A stretch of DNA of 64,000 nt from Streptococcus mitis (GCF_009496285.1 NZ_WIJK01000004.1:1-64000); one strand, 5' to 3'. Positions 1-9,630 are shown, counted from the first letter of the stretch. Notes: generated by a model from the letters alone, not told the origin. Program-made: numbers and translations.

Positions 1-1
1 A

Positions 2-1555
2 CTTTATTTAGATAAAATTATTAGAATGAAGTGTGATGCAGAAAAAGATGAAATAAATTTTAGACTGGTAGAATATTTTTCTGTTTTGATAAATCAAATT
101 ATTAGTTATAATCATTTAAAACGAAGCCAGTCCTATCGTGAAAACTTTTTAAATTTTCATTTAGCATTAGTTGCAGATAGACGTAATATAAAATTACAAT
201 ATCAATCAATCCGTGATAAATTTAATTTTTTTATCCAACCTCAGACTATTACTGATGATTTGAAATTTTATCAAGTTAAAGATGAAGGTATAGAATGGAT
301 AGAAATATGGCATCTTTTGTTTATTTTTAATGTATATTTTGACTACTTAAAAACTACGAAGGATGATATCGATGATATATATATCAAGCAAATGCATGAT
401 ATTCTTGAAAAATGTTACGACGCATTATTAAAAATTAATGAAAAGGAAGAATACAATCATTATAGTGATTGGGTGTTTGAAGAATGGAAAGAACTTCTAC
501 ATACTGTAAGGAATTTAATAGACACTCCTTTATATAATGAAAATATCCAATCGAGATGGAATGATTTTTGGAGAAAAAATAAAGGTTTATGTACAAAAGT
601 AGCCGAGGCAGTAGGTTACATTTCCTATTTTGAAATATACGAAGATGACATTTCAATAAAATATAAATTAATACCAGAGAAAGTTTGGGAGGATTTGAAA
701 AAAATTGTAAAATCTGGAAAAGAGCTAGAATCGCTACAGAGATTTGAGAATTTTCTGTACGAATTACAAGATATTAATGAAGATTTTACAAAGATTTCAT
801 TAATTGTGGACTGTATTTCCAAAATTAAAATACCAGATGTTCTCAATTCTATTCATGTGAGGTGGGTAGGTTTAAGTTCTGGAGAGTTAGGATTATTAAA
901 ATCTTTTGCTAATCTGTATTCAGCAAAAATCAATCTACAAGGAAAAACATTTCCAGGAGTAGCTACAACAAATTATGTATTACTTTTCGACGAAATTGAT
1001 CTTGGATTACATCCAGAATGGCAACGCAAGTGGATAAGTAGAGCTTTACCAATCATCGAAAAAATCTTCCATGATAAACACTTACAAGTAATTATCACAA
1101 CACATTCACCAATTTTTTTATCAGATATTTACAAAGAAAACATCTTATTTCTTACGAGAGATAATAATGAAGAGACAAATGATAGACTGTTTGAAAAAAC
1201 ATTCGGTCAGAATATATATACACTTTTTAAAGATTCTTTTTTTCTACAAGATGTAATGGGAGAATATGCCTATAATACAATTAAAGATACAATAGAATAC
1301 TTGAGTTTTAAAGTTAATTCAAATTCTTCCTATAGTCGTGAGGAAAATTTGTATAATTATTCTGATGAAATCATAAATGAGAAAATTGCCAAAAAAGTAA
1401 TCGATTCTGTAGGTGAACCAATCATTGCAAACCAACTTAAAGAATTATTTTATAGAGCATTCCCAAATAAAAATGATGAGAGCATTGAAATCCGAAATCG
1501 AATTGCTCAACTTCAAAAAAAACTCGAACAACTTGAGGGGGAACGTTCTCAATGA
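2..1555 (+). CDS. AAA family ATPase, PtuA-like (Septu-type defence), 5' end outside window
   Basis: The frame is open from the first bases of the window through an internal ATG at 26, so the true start lies upstream. What is visible (about 517 codons) is the C-terminal part of an SMC/ABC-like ATPase: a signature-type motif SSGELGLLK near residue 285 (counted from the ATG at 26), a Walker B strand LLFDEIDLGLHP with D322-E323, and a switch motif ITTHSPIFLSDI. No Walker A loop is visible; it should lie upstream. The stop overlaps the start of the HNH gene by 4 bases (ATGA), so the two are translationally coupled. The ATPase plus HNH pairing is that of Septu (PtuA/PtuB); retron effectors use the same pair, so the upstream sequence decides. 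Codon use is very AT-rich compared with the housekeeping genes, which suggests acquisition by transfer. Confidence 0.75.
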   Translation, partial: LYLDKIIRMKCDAEKDEINFRLVEYFSVLINQIISYNHLKRSQSYRENFLNFHLALVADRRNIKLQYQSIRDKFNFFIQPQTITDDLKFYQVKDEGIEWIEIWHLLFIFNVYFDYLKTTKDDIDDIYIKQMHDILEKCYDALLKINEKEEYNHYSDWVFEEWKELLHTVRNLIDTPLYNENIQSRWNDFWRKNKGLCTKVAEAVGYISYFEIYEDDISIKYKLIPEKVWEDLKKIVKSGKELESLQRFENFLYELQDINEDFTKISLIVDCISKIKIPDVLNSIHVRWVGLSSGELGLLKSFANLYSAKINLQGKTFPGVATTNYVLLFDEIDLGLHPEWQRKWISRALPIIEKIFHDKHLQVIITTHSPIFLSDIYKENILFLTRDNNEETNDRLFEKTFGQNIYTLFKDSFFLQDVMGEYAYNTIKDTIEYLSFKVNSNSSYSREENLYNYSDEIINEKIAKKVIDSVGEPIIANQLKELFYRAFPNKNDESIEIRNRIAQLQKKLEQLEGERSQ

Positions 1556-2802
1556 TGCATTTGAAATTACCAAATTATCCACAAGAATTTGTTGATGCCT
1601 ATATCAAATTTATGATCAGTAAATACATAGATAGTGTTGTATCGAGGTATTTTGTAAGAATCATAAAAAATAATTTTAGAGAAGATTTAGAGGCTACTTT
1701 TGGTTATTGCGGTCCCACTTTGATAAAAAGTTTAATTAGAGAATATTGTTCTCAAGAAGATTATTTCAATGAAATTAATAACTTTCCTAATCAGCAAGAT
1801 ACTGAGTTTAAGAAGTTTGTATCTGGGAAAATTGGAACTAAAAATAAATTTATTATGCAAAAAATACGAAATTCTCATTTTAATGATTACAAGAGAGAGC
1901 TATGGTATAATAATTTGATTACAAAGTTTGAACAATTAATGAATAGAAGAAGTCAGAAGATTAAAAATTTGGTTGAGGAAATAGAAGGTAGACAATTTTC
2001 TTCGTTTGCTGAGTACTTTGAAATATTAATTTTATTAGAACCTCAACGTATGGAAGCATATATTAACAATCACTCAAATAATGATAGTGGAAATGATTTT
2101 AAAAAGATAAAAGATCTGTATAATTTATCTGAGCAAATTACTATAATGGGTAACTCTGAAAAAATAAATTGCTTTATGATTCAAAATTTTATCGATTCGG
2201 ATAGTAGAGGATTACTGGTTTGTCCCTATTGCAATCGTAATTATATCAATACTCGGGATAGATCGCTTGGTGCAGAGATGGATCATTTCTATAATAAAGA
2301 TACATTTCCGATGTTTTCAATTTCATTATATAATTTTATACCAAGTTGTAGTACTTGTAATCGTATCAAAGGTACAAAGACATTAAAAATCAACCCATAT
2401 CTTAGAAATGATACACAAAAAGTAAAATTTGATCTAATCACGGATTTAGATGGTTATAGAATTGAGATAAAACAAGACCAAGATGGTAATCTACATACTT
2501 TAGCAGAAACAGAAGATTTGAAAAATGATTTAATTGATATCCTAAAATTAGATGAAGCCTATAAAGTTCATAAAATTGAAGTTAGGGAGATGCTGGATAG
2601 AGAAAAAGAATACAACGAAAAATATAGAGAAGATTTAAAAAATATGTTTTTAGGAGAGGAAATTGAGATTGATAAAAAAATTGACGCTCTTATTTATGGT
2701 GATATAATATTCACATCTGAGGATGATCTTATTAATAAATCATTAGGAAAATTTAGAAAAGATGTTTATGAAAAAATAAAAGGGTGGAGAGGAACAAACT
2801 AA
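1552..2802 (+). CDS. HNH endonuclease, PtuB-like (Septu-type defence)
   Basis: This 416-residue protein has a zinc-ribbon HNH core. CPYC (C224, C227) and CSTC (C266, C269) are the metal-binding knuckles, with MDHFY (D244-H245) and a downstream N-rich strand between them. The catalytic HNH histidine is therefore probably H245. The N-terminal 200 residues are helical and unassigned. It begins inside the stop codon of the ATPase gene. In Septu systems the PtuA ATPase complex activates the PtuB nuclease to cut DNA during phage infection; applying that here is inference from domain pairing. A retron-linked or other ATPase-HNH system is the main alternative. A strong bidirectional-looking hairpin follows at 2962. 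Confidence 0.75.
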   Translation: MMHLKLPNYPQEFVDAYIKFMISKYIDSVVSRYFVRIIKNNFREDLEATFGYCGPTLIKSLIREYCSQEDYFNEINNFPNQQDTEFKKFVSGKIGTKNKFIMQKIRNSHFNDYKRELWYNNLITKFEQLMNRRSQKIKNLVEEIEGRQFSSFAEYFEILILLEPQRMEAYINNHSNNDSGNDFKKIKDLYNLSEQITIMGNSEKINCFMIQNFIDSDSRGLLVCPYCNRNYINTRDRSLGAEMDHFYNKDTFPMFSISLYNFIPSCSTCNRIKGTKTLKINPYLRNDTQKVKFDLITDLDGYRIEIKQDQDGNLHTLAETEDLKNDLIDILKLDEAYKVHKIEVREMLDREKEYNEKYREDLKNMFLGEEIEIDKKIDALIYGDIIFTSEDDLINKSLGKFRKDVYEKIKGWRGTN

Positions 2803-2961
2803 GTTACAAAAATTAGATTATTGTAATAACTAATTTGAACTAAGATAAACTATTACTTAGTTACTTGTTAATTACAATTGTTAACATGAGATGAATAATT
2901 TCATTTCTGAAATCAGGAAAAAGCTTAATTTGAAGAGAAAATCTAATAATTTTTTCATAAT

Positions 2962-3012
2962 AAAACGCATAATATCAAGTGTTTACAAACATTGATACTA
3001 TGCGTTTTTTAA
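2962..3012 (+). terminator. Terminator after the defence pair
   Basis: Long imperfect stem, AAAACGCATA with TATGCGTTTT plus inner TATCAA/TTGATA, followed by a T run. It has A/T tracts on both sides and could work in both directions. Confidence 0.7.
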
Positions 3013-3092
3013 TGCAGAGATTTACTGGATTCTTTCCTTGTGGTGAGTTTTAGTCAAGCATCTTTTTCAATCCTAAGTCTAAATGAAAAATC

Positions 3093-3122
3093 CATTATAA
3101 AAAGCTGCATGAAGATGCAGCT
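3093..3122 (-). terminator. Terminator of tRNA-Ser
   Basis: Perfect 8-bp stem AGCTGCAT/ATGCAGCT with a 4-base loop (3103-3122). On the minus strand it is followed by TTTTTATAA, just past the tRNA 3' end. Confidence 0.65.
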
Positions 3123-3134
3123 ACACTATAGCAA

Positions 3135-3222
3135 CGGAAGACATGGGATTCGAACCCACGCACGCTTTCACACGCCTACCGCGTTTCCAACACGGCCTCT
3201 TAAGCCTCTTGAGTAATCTTCC
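3135..3222 (-). tRNA. tRNA-Ser (anticodon GGA)
   Basis: An 88-base serine tRNA. The acceptor arm is GGAAGAT with GTCTTCC (one wobble pair), followed by discriminator G. The anticodon loop is TTGGAAA, giving anticodon GGA. The long variable arm is typical of class II tRNAs, and the T loop has GGTTCGAATCC. CCA is not encoded. The gene lies beside the defence pair, a common edge position for inserted DNA. Confidence 0.95.
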
Positions 3223-3323
3223 AATACTTACTAAAATAGTTTATCATAAAGGGAATTATCTTGCAAATAAAATTCAAACAATTGGCAAAATGATAGAAAA
3301 TGGAAGAAAGTGACAAAAAGTGC

Positions 3324-3351
3324 TTGACTTTGATTTTTTTTGTGGTAGAAT
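3324..3351 (+). promoter_or_regulatory. Promoter of the fructose operon
   Basis: TTGACT at 3324-3329, 16-base spacer, TAGAAT at 3346-3351 with an extended TG at 3343. A cre site follows directly. Confidence 0.75.
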
Positions 3352-3357
3352 GATTAT

Positions 3358-3371
3358 TGTAATCGTTAACA
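3358..3371 (+). promoter_or_regulatory. cre site (CcpA operator) at fructose operon start
   Basis: TGTAATCGTTAACA matches the consensus TGWAANCGNTNWCA at every position. It starts 7 bases after the -10 box, at or just after the transcription start, so CcpA binding should repress the operon in glucose. Confidence 0.75.
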
Positions 3372-3383
3372 GGAGGTGAATAA

Positions 3384-4124
3384 GTGCTAAAAACCGAGAG
3401 AAAAAAATTAATTTTAGAGGAGCTGGGCAAACATAAAGTCGTTTCTCTAGAGAAATTAGTAGGTTTGTTAGACACGTCAGAATCAACGGTTAGACGAGAT
3501 TTAGATGAATTGGAATCGGAAAATAAACTTCGCCGAGTTCATGGAGGAGCAGAGTTGCCACACTCCTTGCAAGAAGAAGAAACCATTCAAGAAAAATCTG
3601 TCAAAAACCTTCAAGAGAAAAAATTGATTGCGCAAAAGGCAGCTTCCCTCATCAAAGAAAAAGATGTTATCTTTGTGGATGCAGGAAGTACAACAGCCTT
3701 TCTCATTAAGGAATTGGAGCGAAAAGACATTACTGTTGTAACCAACTCCATTCACCATGCGGTACAATTAGTGGATAAGCAAATTCCAACTGTGATTATC
3801 GGTGGTGGCGTAAAGATGACAACGGATGCCAGCATCGGTGGTGTCGCGCTTAATCAGATTAACCAATTACACTTTGATCGTGCCTTTATCGGAATGAATG
3901 GGGTGGATGATGGTTATTATACAACTCCAGATATGGAGGAGGGAGCTGTCAAGCGTGCTATCTTAGAAAATGCCAAACAAACTTATATTTTGGCGGATTC
4001 GTCTAAGGTTGGTCAGTCTTGTTTCGCTAAGGTAGCCCCTATAAAACGAGCTATTGTCATTACAAGTAAGGGTCACGAACTCTTGCCAGCTATCAAAGAG
4101 AAAACGGAGGTTATCGAAGTATGA
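3384..4124 (+). CDS. fruR: DeoR-family fructose operon regulator FruR
   Basis: This 246-residue protein has an N-terminal DeoR helix-turn-helix (about residues 18-55; SESTVRRDLDEL is the recognition helix region) and a C-terminal sugar-phosphate sensor domain with the DAGSTT motif near residue 95. In this family the effector is a phosphosugar such as fructose 1-phosphate. The GTG start is chosen because AGGAGG lies about 7 bases upstream. The stop overlaps fruK by 4 bases, and fruK overlaps fruA in the same way, so the three genes form one coupled operon. It probably controls its own promoter along with CcpA. LacR-like annotation is the alternative, but the neighbours point to fructose. Confidence 0.88.
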   Translation: MLKTERKKLILEELGKHKVVSLEKLVGLLDTSESTVRRDLDELESENKLRRVHGGAELPHSLQEEETIQEKSVKNLQEKKLIAQKAASLIKEKDVIFVDAGSTTAFLIKELERKDITVVTNSIHHAVQLVDKQIPTVIIGGGVKMTTDASIGGVALNQINQLHFDRAFIGMNGVDDGYYTTPDMEEGAVKRAILENAKQTYILADSSKVGQSCFAKVAPIKRAIVITSKGHELLPAIKEKTEVIEV

Positions 4125-5032
4125 TTTATACAGTCACGCTCAATCCATCTATTGACTATATTGTCCGTCTGGATAAAGTGGAAGTTGGTAGTGTTAATCG
4201 TATGGATAGTGATGATAAGTTTGCTGGTGGTAAGGGAATCAATGTTAGTCGTGTCTTGAAACGATTGGATATTCCAAATACAGCGACTGGATTTATCGGA
4301 GGTTTTACTGGTAAATTTATCACAGATACTTTAGCTGAGGAGCAAATTGAAACGCGATTTGTCCAAGTAGCAGAAGATACGCGTATCAACGTCAAGATTA
4401 AAGCGGATCAAGAAACTGAAATCAACGGAACTGGTCCTACTGTTGAGCCAGAACAGCTTGAAGAGCTAAAAGATATTCTTTCAAGTCTAACAGCAGAAGA
4501 TACAGTGGTATTTGCTGGTTCGAGTGCAAAAAACCTAGGCAATGTTATCTATAAGGATTTGATTGCCTTGACTCGTCAGACAGGTGCTCAAGTGGTCTGT
4601 GACTTTGAAGGTCAGACCTTGATTGATAGTTTGGATTATCAACCACTTTTAGTCAAACCAAATAATCATGAACTTGGAGCTATCTTTGGAGTCAAGCTCG
4701 AAAGTTTAGATGAGATTGAAAAATACGCTCGAGAGTTGCTGGCTAAAGGTGCTCAAAACGTTATCATCTCTATGGCTGGTGACGGTGCCCTTCTGGTAAC
4801 ATCAGAGGGAGCCTACTTTGCTAAACCGATCAAGGGAACAGTGAAAAACTCAGTTGGTGCTGGTGACTCTATGGTTGCTGGATTTACTGGTGAGTTTGTC
4901 AAATCAAAAGACGCAGTAGAAGCCTTCAAGTGGGGAGTGGCTTGTGGAACAGCAACTACCTTCTCTGATGACTTGGCGACTGCAGCATTTATAAAAGAAA
5001 CTTATGAAAAAGTTGAGGTAGAAAAAAGATGA
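4121..5032 (+). CDS. fruK: 1-phosphofructokinase
   Basis: A PfkB/ribokinase-family kinase of 303 residues that converts fructose 1-phosphate to fructose 1,6-bisphosphate with ATP, feeding imported fructose into glycolysis in the cytoplasm. The N-terminal NPSIDY start and the GGKGINVSR motif (about residue 37) are the PfkB signature 1 region. SVGAGDSMVAGF near residue 245 is signature 2 and carries the catalytic aspartate in GAGD. Length is normal for the family. The ATG lies within the fruR stop (ATGA), and the gene ends within the fruA start in the same way. The substrate follows from the adjacent fructose EII rather than tagatose 6-phosphate genes. Confidence 0.92.
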   Translation: MIYTVTLNPSIDYIVRLDKVEVGSVNRMDSDDKFAGGKGINVSRVLKRLDIPNTATGFIGGFTGKFITDTLAEEQIETRFVQVAEDTRINVKIKADQETEINGTGPTVEPEQLEELKDILSSLTAEDTVVFAGSSAKNLGNVIYKDLIALTRQTGAQVVCDFEGQTLIDSLDYQPLLVKPNNHELGAIFGVKLESLDEIEKYARELLAKGAQNVIISMAGDGALLVTSEGAYFAKPIKGTVKNSVGAGDSMVAGFTGEFVKSKDAVEAFKWGVACGTATTFSDDLATAAFIKETYEKVEVEKR

Positions 5033-6984
5033 AAATTCAGGATTTATTGAGAAAAGATGTCATGTTGCTCGATTTACAAGCAACTGAAAAAACAGCAGCT
5101 ATCGAAGAAATGATTCATAGCTTGGTAGAACACGGATACGTGACAGATTTTGAAACTTTTAAAGAAGGAATCTTGGCGCGTGAAGCTTTGACTTCTACAG
5201 GTTTGGGTGACGGTATCGCTATGCCACACAGCAAAAATGCTGCTGTAAAGGAAGCAACAGTTCTCTTCGCTAAGTCAAACAAGGGTGTTGACTACGAAAG
5301 TTTAGATGGACAACCAACTGACCTCTTCTTTATGATTGCTGCTCCAGAAGGTGCCAATGATACTCACTTGGCTGCCTTGGCAGAATTGTCTCAATACTTA
5401 ATGAAAGACGGTTTTGCTGATAAACTTCGTCAAGTAACATCAGCTGATCAAGTTATTGAACTCTTTGATCAAGCATCAGAAAAAGCTGAGGAACCAGTTC
5501 AAACACCTGCAAATGGTTCTGATGACTTTATCGTTGCTGTAACTGCTTGTACAACAGGAATTGCCCACACTTATATGGCTCAAGAAGCTCTTCAAAAAGT
5601 GGCTGCTGAAATGGGTGTTGGTATCAAGGTTGAAACTAATGGTGCCAGCGGTGTTGGTAACCAATTGACAGCAGAAGATATTCGCAAGGCTAAAGCTGTT
5701 ATTATTGCTGCAGATAAAGCAGTTGAGATGGATCGTTTTGATGGTAAACCATTGGTAAATCGTCCAGTTGCAGATGGTATTCGTAAGACAGAAGAGTTGA
5801 TCAACTTGGCTCTTTCTGGAAATGCTGAAGTTTATCATGCTGCTAACGGAGCACAAGCTTCAACAGCATCTAACGAAAAACAAAGTGTCGGTGGTGCCTT
5901 CTACAAACACTTGATGAGTGGTGTATCTCAAATGTTGCCATTCGTTATCGGTGGTGGTATCATGATTGCCCTAGCCTTCTTGATTGATGGTGCTATGGGT
6001 GTGCCAAATGATAGCCTTGGAAATCTTGGTTCTTACCATGAACTCGCTTCTATGTTCATGAAAATTGGTGGTGCAGCCTTCGGTTTGATGCTTCCAGTAT
6101 TTGCTGGATATGTTGCTTACTCTATCGCAGAAAAACCTGGCTTGGTAGCCGGTTTCGTAGCTGGTGCTATCGCCAAAGAAGGTTTTGCTTTTGGTAAAAT
6201 CCCTTACGCTCAAGGTGGTGAAGCAACTTCAGCCCTTGCAGGTGTCTCATCTGGTTTCCTAGGTGCCCTTGTTGGTGGATTTATCGCAGGTGCTTTGGTT
6301 CTTGCTATCAAGAAATACGTTAAAGTTCCTCGTTCACTTGAAGGTGCTAAATCAATCCTTCTCTTGCCACTTCTTGGAACAGTCTTGACAGGATTTGTCA
6401 TGCTTGCTGTTAACATCCCAATGGCAGCAATCAACACTGCTATGAACGACTTCCTTGGCGGTCTTGGAGGCGGATCAGCTGTCCTCCTTGGTATCGTTCT
6501 TGGAGGTATGATGGCTGTCGATATGGGTGGACCTGTCAATAAAGCAGCTTATGTTTTTGGTACTGGTACTCTTGCAGCAACAGTGTCAACAGGTGGTTCA
6601 GTAGCGATGGCAGCGGTTATGGCTGGCGGAATGGTTCCACCACTTGCAATCTTTGTCGCAACACTTCTCTTCAAAGATAAATTTACTAAAGAAGAACGCA
6701 ACTCAGGTTTGACTAACATCGTTATGGGCTTGTCATTCATCACTGAAGGTGCGATTCCATTTGGTGCAGCTGACCCAGCTCGTGCTATCCCAAGCTTTAT
6801 CCTTGGTTCAGCAGTGGCAGGTGGACTTGTTGGTCTTGCAGGTATCAAACTCATGGCACCTCACGGAGGAATCTTCGTTATCGCCCTTACAACAAATGCC
6901 CTTCTTTACCTTGTCTTTGTCTTGATTGGAGCACTTGTTAGTGGTGTCGTTTACGGTTATCTTCGTAAACCATTAGAAAAATAA
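5029..6984 (+). CDS. fruA: Fructose PTS transporter, EIIABC fusion
   Basis: A 651-residue membrane permease of the PTS fructose family that imports fructose and phosphorylates it at C1. Domains in order: EIIA (1-145, phospho-histidine H67 in AMPHSKN), a short E/P-rich linker, EIIB (165-265, phospho-cysteine C174 in VTACTTGIAHTYMAQ), and EIIC (about 290-650) with many hydrophobic helices and the ITEGAIPF motif typical of the fructose-mannitol EIIC. All three domains are complete in one chain, as usual in streptococci. It is the last gene of the fru operon, and a hairpin terminator follows at 7001. Confidence 0.93.
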   Translation: MKIQDLLRKDVMLLDLQATEKTAAIEEMIHSLVEHGYVTDFETFKEGILAREALTSTGLGDGIAMPHSKNAAVKEATVLFAKSNKGVDYESLDGQPTDLFFMIAAPEGANDTHLAALAELSQYLMKDGFADKLRQVTSADQVIELFDQASEKAEEPVQTPANGSDDFIVAVTACTTGIAHTYMAQEALQKVAAEMGVGIKVETNGASGVGNQLTAEDIRKAKAVIIAADKAVEMDRFDGKPLVNRPVADGIRKTEELINLALSGNAEVYHAANGAQASTASNEKQSVGGAFYKHLMSGVSQMLPFVIGGGIMIALAFLIDGAMGVPNDSLGNLGSYHELASMFMKIGGAAFGLMLPVFAGYVAYSIAEKPGLVAGFVAGAIAKEGFAFGKIPYAQGGEATSALAGVSSGFLGALVGGFIAGALVLAIKKYVKVPRSLEGAKSILLLPLLGTVLTGFVMLAVNIPMAAINTAMNDFLGGLGGGSAVLLGIVLGGMMAVDMGGPVNKAAYVFGTGTLAATVSTGGSVAMAAVMAGGMVPPLAIFVATLLFKDKFTKEERNSGLTNIVMGLSFITEGAIPFGAADPARAIPSFILGSAVAGGLVGLAGIKLMAPHGGIFVIALTTNALLYLVFVLIGALVSGVVYGYLRKPLEK

Positions 6985-7000
6985 TTACAAATACATTCAA

Positions 7001-7034
7001 ATGACTGAACACGAAAGTGGGCAGTCATTTTTTG
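7001..7034 (+). terminator. Terminator of the fru operon
   Basis: ATGACTG/CAGTCAT stem (7001-7007 with 7022-7028) with a 14-base loop and a T run. Confidence 0.75.
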
Positions 7035-7058
7035 ATTTCTCTAGATGTTTCTGAAATA

Positions 7059-7067
7059 TGGTATAAT
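7059..7067 (+). promoter_or_regulatory. Extended -10 promoter of ftsK
   Basis: TGGTATAAT: a perfect -10 at 7062-7067 with extended TG. No good -35 at 17 bases. The -10 ends 6 bases before the ATG at 7074, so transcription should begin at or within a base of the start codon. Confidence 0.65.
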
Positions 7068-7073
7068 AGAAGA

Positions 7074-9398
7074 ATGGCAAACAAGAATACAAGTAAAACA
7101 AGACGGAGACCGTCAAAAGCTGAATTAGAAAGAAAGCAAGCTATCCAAAGGATGTTAATTTCTTTAGTCATAGCTTTTTGCTTAATGTTCGCTGCTCTGA
7201 GATTAGGAGCAGTTGGACTCACGCTCTATAACCTTATTCGATTACTAGTAGGAAGTCTGGCCTATCTGGTCATTTTTGTCGTTCTAGTCTATCTTTTTTT
7301 CTTCAAATGGATTCGGAAGCAAGAAGGTCTGATCTCAGGTTTTCTTTGCATTTTTTCAGGCTTATTGCTGATTTTTGAAGCTTATCTAGTATGGAAATAT
7401 GGCATCGAGCAGTCTGTCTTAAAGGGAACTTTAGCCCAAGTTTTGACAGATTTGACAGGTTTTCGTGTGACTAGCTTTGCTGGAGGAGGGCTTCTAGGTG
7501 TTGCTCTTTATATTCCAGTCGCCTTTCTCTTTTCAAATATTGGTACTTACTTTATCGGAGCTATCTTAATCTTGATCGGTGCTCTTCTAGTTAGTCCCTG
7601 GTCTGTCTATGATGTCGCTGATTTCCTTGGAGCACGTTTTGCCCTTTGGATGGAGCGACGCGAGCAGAAGAAACAGGAACGTTTTATCAAACGAGAAGAA
7701 GAAAAAGCTCGTAAGGAAGCAGAGGAACAGGAAAGACTAGAAAAAGAACAAGCAGAGCAAGCCTTATTGGATATACCTCCTGTTGATATGGAAACTGGCG
7801 AGATTTTAGAAGCTCCTCCTGTTCACTTTGATGATTTACCACCCCTTCCAGAGGAAGAATGGATAGAACCTGAAATTATTCTCCCTCAAGCAGACTATGA
7901 TCTTCCTAGTGAAGTTGATTTTCCAGAGGAAGATGAGTTCTTAGAGGATGAAGATGTTGAGGTAGATTTTTCTGCTAAAAAAGCTTTGGAATACAAACTT
8001 CCAAGCTTGCAACTCTTTGCACCCGATAAGCCAAAAGACCAGTCCAAGGAAAAGAAAATCGTTCGCGAGAATATCAAGATTTTGGAAGAAACCTTTGCAA
8101 GTTTTGGTATCAAGGTAACGGTTGAACGCGCTGAAATTGGCCCATCAGTAACCAAGTACGAAGTCAAGCCAGCAGTTGGTGTTCGTGTCAATCGTATTTC
8201 CAATCTAGCAGACGACTTGGCTCTGGCCTTGGCTGCTAAAGATGTCCGTATCGAAGCTCCAATTCCAGGGAAATCCTTAGTCGGGATTGAAGTGCCTAAC
8301 TCAGAGATTGCGACAGTCTCCTTCCGAGAGCTCTGGGAACAATCGCAAACTAAACCTGAAAATCTGCTAGAAATTCCCCTTGGGAAAGCAGTTAACGGAA
8401 CAGCTCGTAGTTTTGACCTAGCCAAAATGCCTCACTTGCTAGTGGCTGGTTCGACAGGTTCTGGTAAATCTGTTGCAGTCAATGGTATCATTGCAAGTAT
8501 TCTCATGAAGGCGCGTCCAGACCAAGTCAAGTTTATGATGGTGGATCCGAAGATGGTTGAGTTGTCAGTCTATAATGATATTCCACACCTTTTGATTCCA
8601 GTTGTGACCAATCCTCGTAAGGCCAGCAAGGCCCTTCAAAAAGTCGTGGATGAGATGGAAAATCGTTATGAACTCTTTGCAAAAATTGGCGTTCGTAATA
8701 TTGCTGGTTTTAATGCTAAGGTGGAGGAGTTCAACGCTCAATCTGAGTATAAACAAGTACCTCTTCCTTTGATCGTTGTGATTGTCGATGAGTTAGCTGA
8801 CCTCATGATGGTAGCTAGCAAGGAAGTAGAAGATGCTATTATCCGTCTTGGGCAGAAGGCGCGTGCAGCTGGTATTCATATGATCCTTGCTACGCAGCGT
8901 CCTTCAGTGGATGTTATCTCTGGTCTGATTAAGGCCAATGTACCGTCTCGTGTGGCCTTTGCTGTATCTTCAGGAACGGATTCTCGAACTATATTGGATG
9001 AAAATGGTGCTGAGAAACTATTGGGTCGAGGAGACATGCTCTTTAAACCAATCGATGAAAACCATCCTGTTCGTCTGCAAGGTTCCTTTATCTCGGATGA
9101 TGATGTTGAGCGTATTGTTAGTTTTATTAAGGCTCAAGCAGATGCTGATTATGATGAAAGCTTTGATCCTGGAGAGGTTTCTGAGACAGATGGTGAGTCT
9201 AGCACAGGAGATGAAGGTGGAGATCCGCTATTTGAAGAAGCTAAGGCTCTGGTCATTGAAACTCAAAAAGCAAGTGCTTCCATGATTCAGCGTCGATTAT
9301 CAGTTGGTTTTAACCGAGCAACTCGCTTGATGGAAGAATTAGAGATGGCTGGAGTTATCGGACCTGCAGAAGGAACGAAGCCGCGAAAGGTTTTATAA
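7074..9398 (+). CDS. ftsK: DNA translocase FtsK/SpoIIIE
   Basis: A 774-residue septal DNA pump that moves chromosome termini out of the closing division septum. Residues 1-30 are basic and cytoplasmic, and four hydrophobic segments follow to about residue 185. Next comes an acidic/charged linker (about 195-320), then the RecA-like motor with Walker A GSTGSGKS (K465) and Walker [13 protein letters not shown]. The C-terminal winged-helix gamma domain ends the protein ([26 protein letters not shown]), as in other FtsKs that read KOPS-like sequences. The open frame extends to 7017, but the start at 7074 is chosen because the -10 box sits just before it; an earlier start would precede the promoter. 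Confidence 0.93.
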   Translation: MANKNTSKTRRRPSKAELERKQAIQRMLISLVIAFCLMFAALRLGAVGLTLYNLIRLLVGSLAYLVIFVVLVYLFFFKWIRKQEGLISGFLCIFSGLLLIFEAYLVWKYGIEQSVLKGTLAQVLTDLTGFRVTSFAGGGLLGVALYIPVAFLFSNIGTYFIGAILILIGALLVSPWSVYDVADFLGARFALWMERREQKKQERFIKREEEKARKEAEEQERLEKEQAEQALLDIPPVDMETGEILEAPPVHFDDLPPLPEEEWIEPEIILPQADYDLPSEVDFPEEDEFLEDEDVEVDFSAKKALEYKLPSLQLFAPDKPKDQSKEKKIVRENIKILEETFASFGIKVTVERAEIGPSVTKYEVKPAVGVRVNRISNLADDLALALAAKDVRIEAPIPGKSLVGIEVPNSEIATVSFRELWEQSQTKPENLLEIPLGKAVNGTARSFDLAKMPHLLVAGSTGSGKSVAVNGIIASILMKARPDQVKFMMVDPKMVELSVYNDIPHLLIPVVTNPRKASKALQKVVDEMENRYELFAKIGVRNIAGFNAKVEEFNAQSEYKQVPLPLIVVIVDELADLMMVASKEVEDAIIRLGQKARAAGIHMILATQRPSVDVISGLIKANVPSRVAFAVSSGTDSRTILDENGAEKLLGRGDMLFKPIDENHPVRLQGSFISDDDVERIVSFIKAQADADYDESFDPGEVSETDGESSTGDEGGDPLFEEAKALVIETQKASASMIQRRLSVGFNRATRLMEELEMAGVIGPAEGTKPRKVL

Positions 9399-9441
9399 CA
9401 ATAAAAAACGTAAAAAACGTAAAAAAAGTATAAAAATGCAT

Positions 9442-9495
9442 GGAAACTTTATTAAAAAGTTAGTCAAAATTGGTCTAACTTTTTAGATAGAGTTT
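9442..9495 (+). terminator. Terminator after ftsK
   Basis: Long A/T-rich hairpin: inner stem AAAAAGTTAG/CTAACTTTTT (9454-9463 with 9475-9484), outer stem GAAACTTTAT/ATAGAGTTTC, then a T run. Confidence 0.65.
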
Positions 9496-9630
9496 CTTTT
9501 TTAATAGCGATTTCTTTAGAAATAAGGCCATCTGAAAATCGTTTCAGACTTGCCCAATAATTGGATTTTACTTTTACTAATTTTACCTATTAAACTATTG
9601 ATTTTTCAAACTGTTTTTGATATATTAAAT

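Larger units (their letters stand above)
2803..3134. other. Intergenic stretch between defence pair and tRNA-Ser
   Basis: It is AT-rich and has no supported ORF. It holds a hairpin terminator for the defence pair (2962-3012) and the tRNA terminator (about 3093-3122). I see no integrase gene and no clear attachment repeat. Confidence 0.6.

Noticed and set aside
26..1555. ATG at 26 as the true start of the ATPase gene
   Set aside because: The frame is open to the window edge and the expected Walker A motif is missing, so the start lies upstream.
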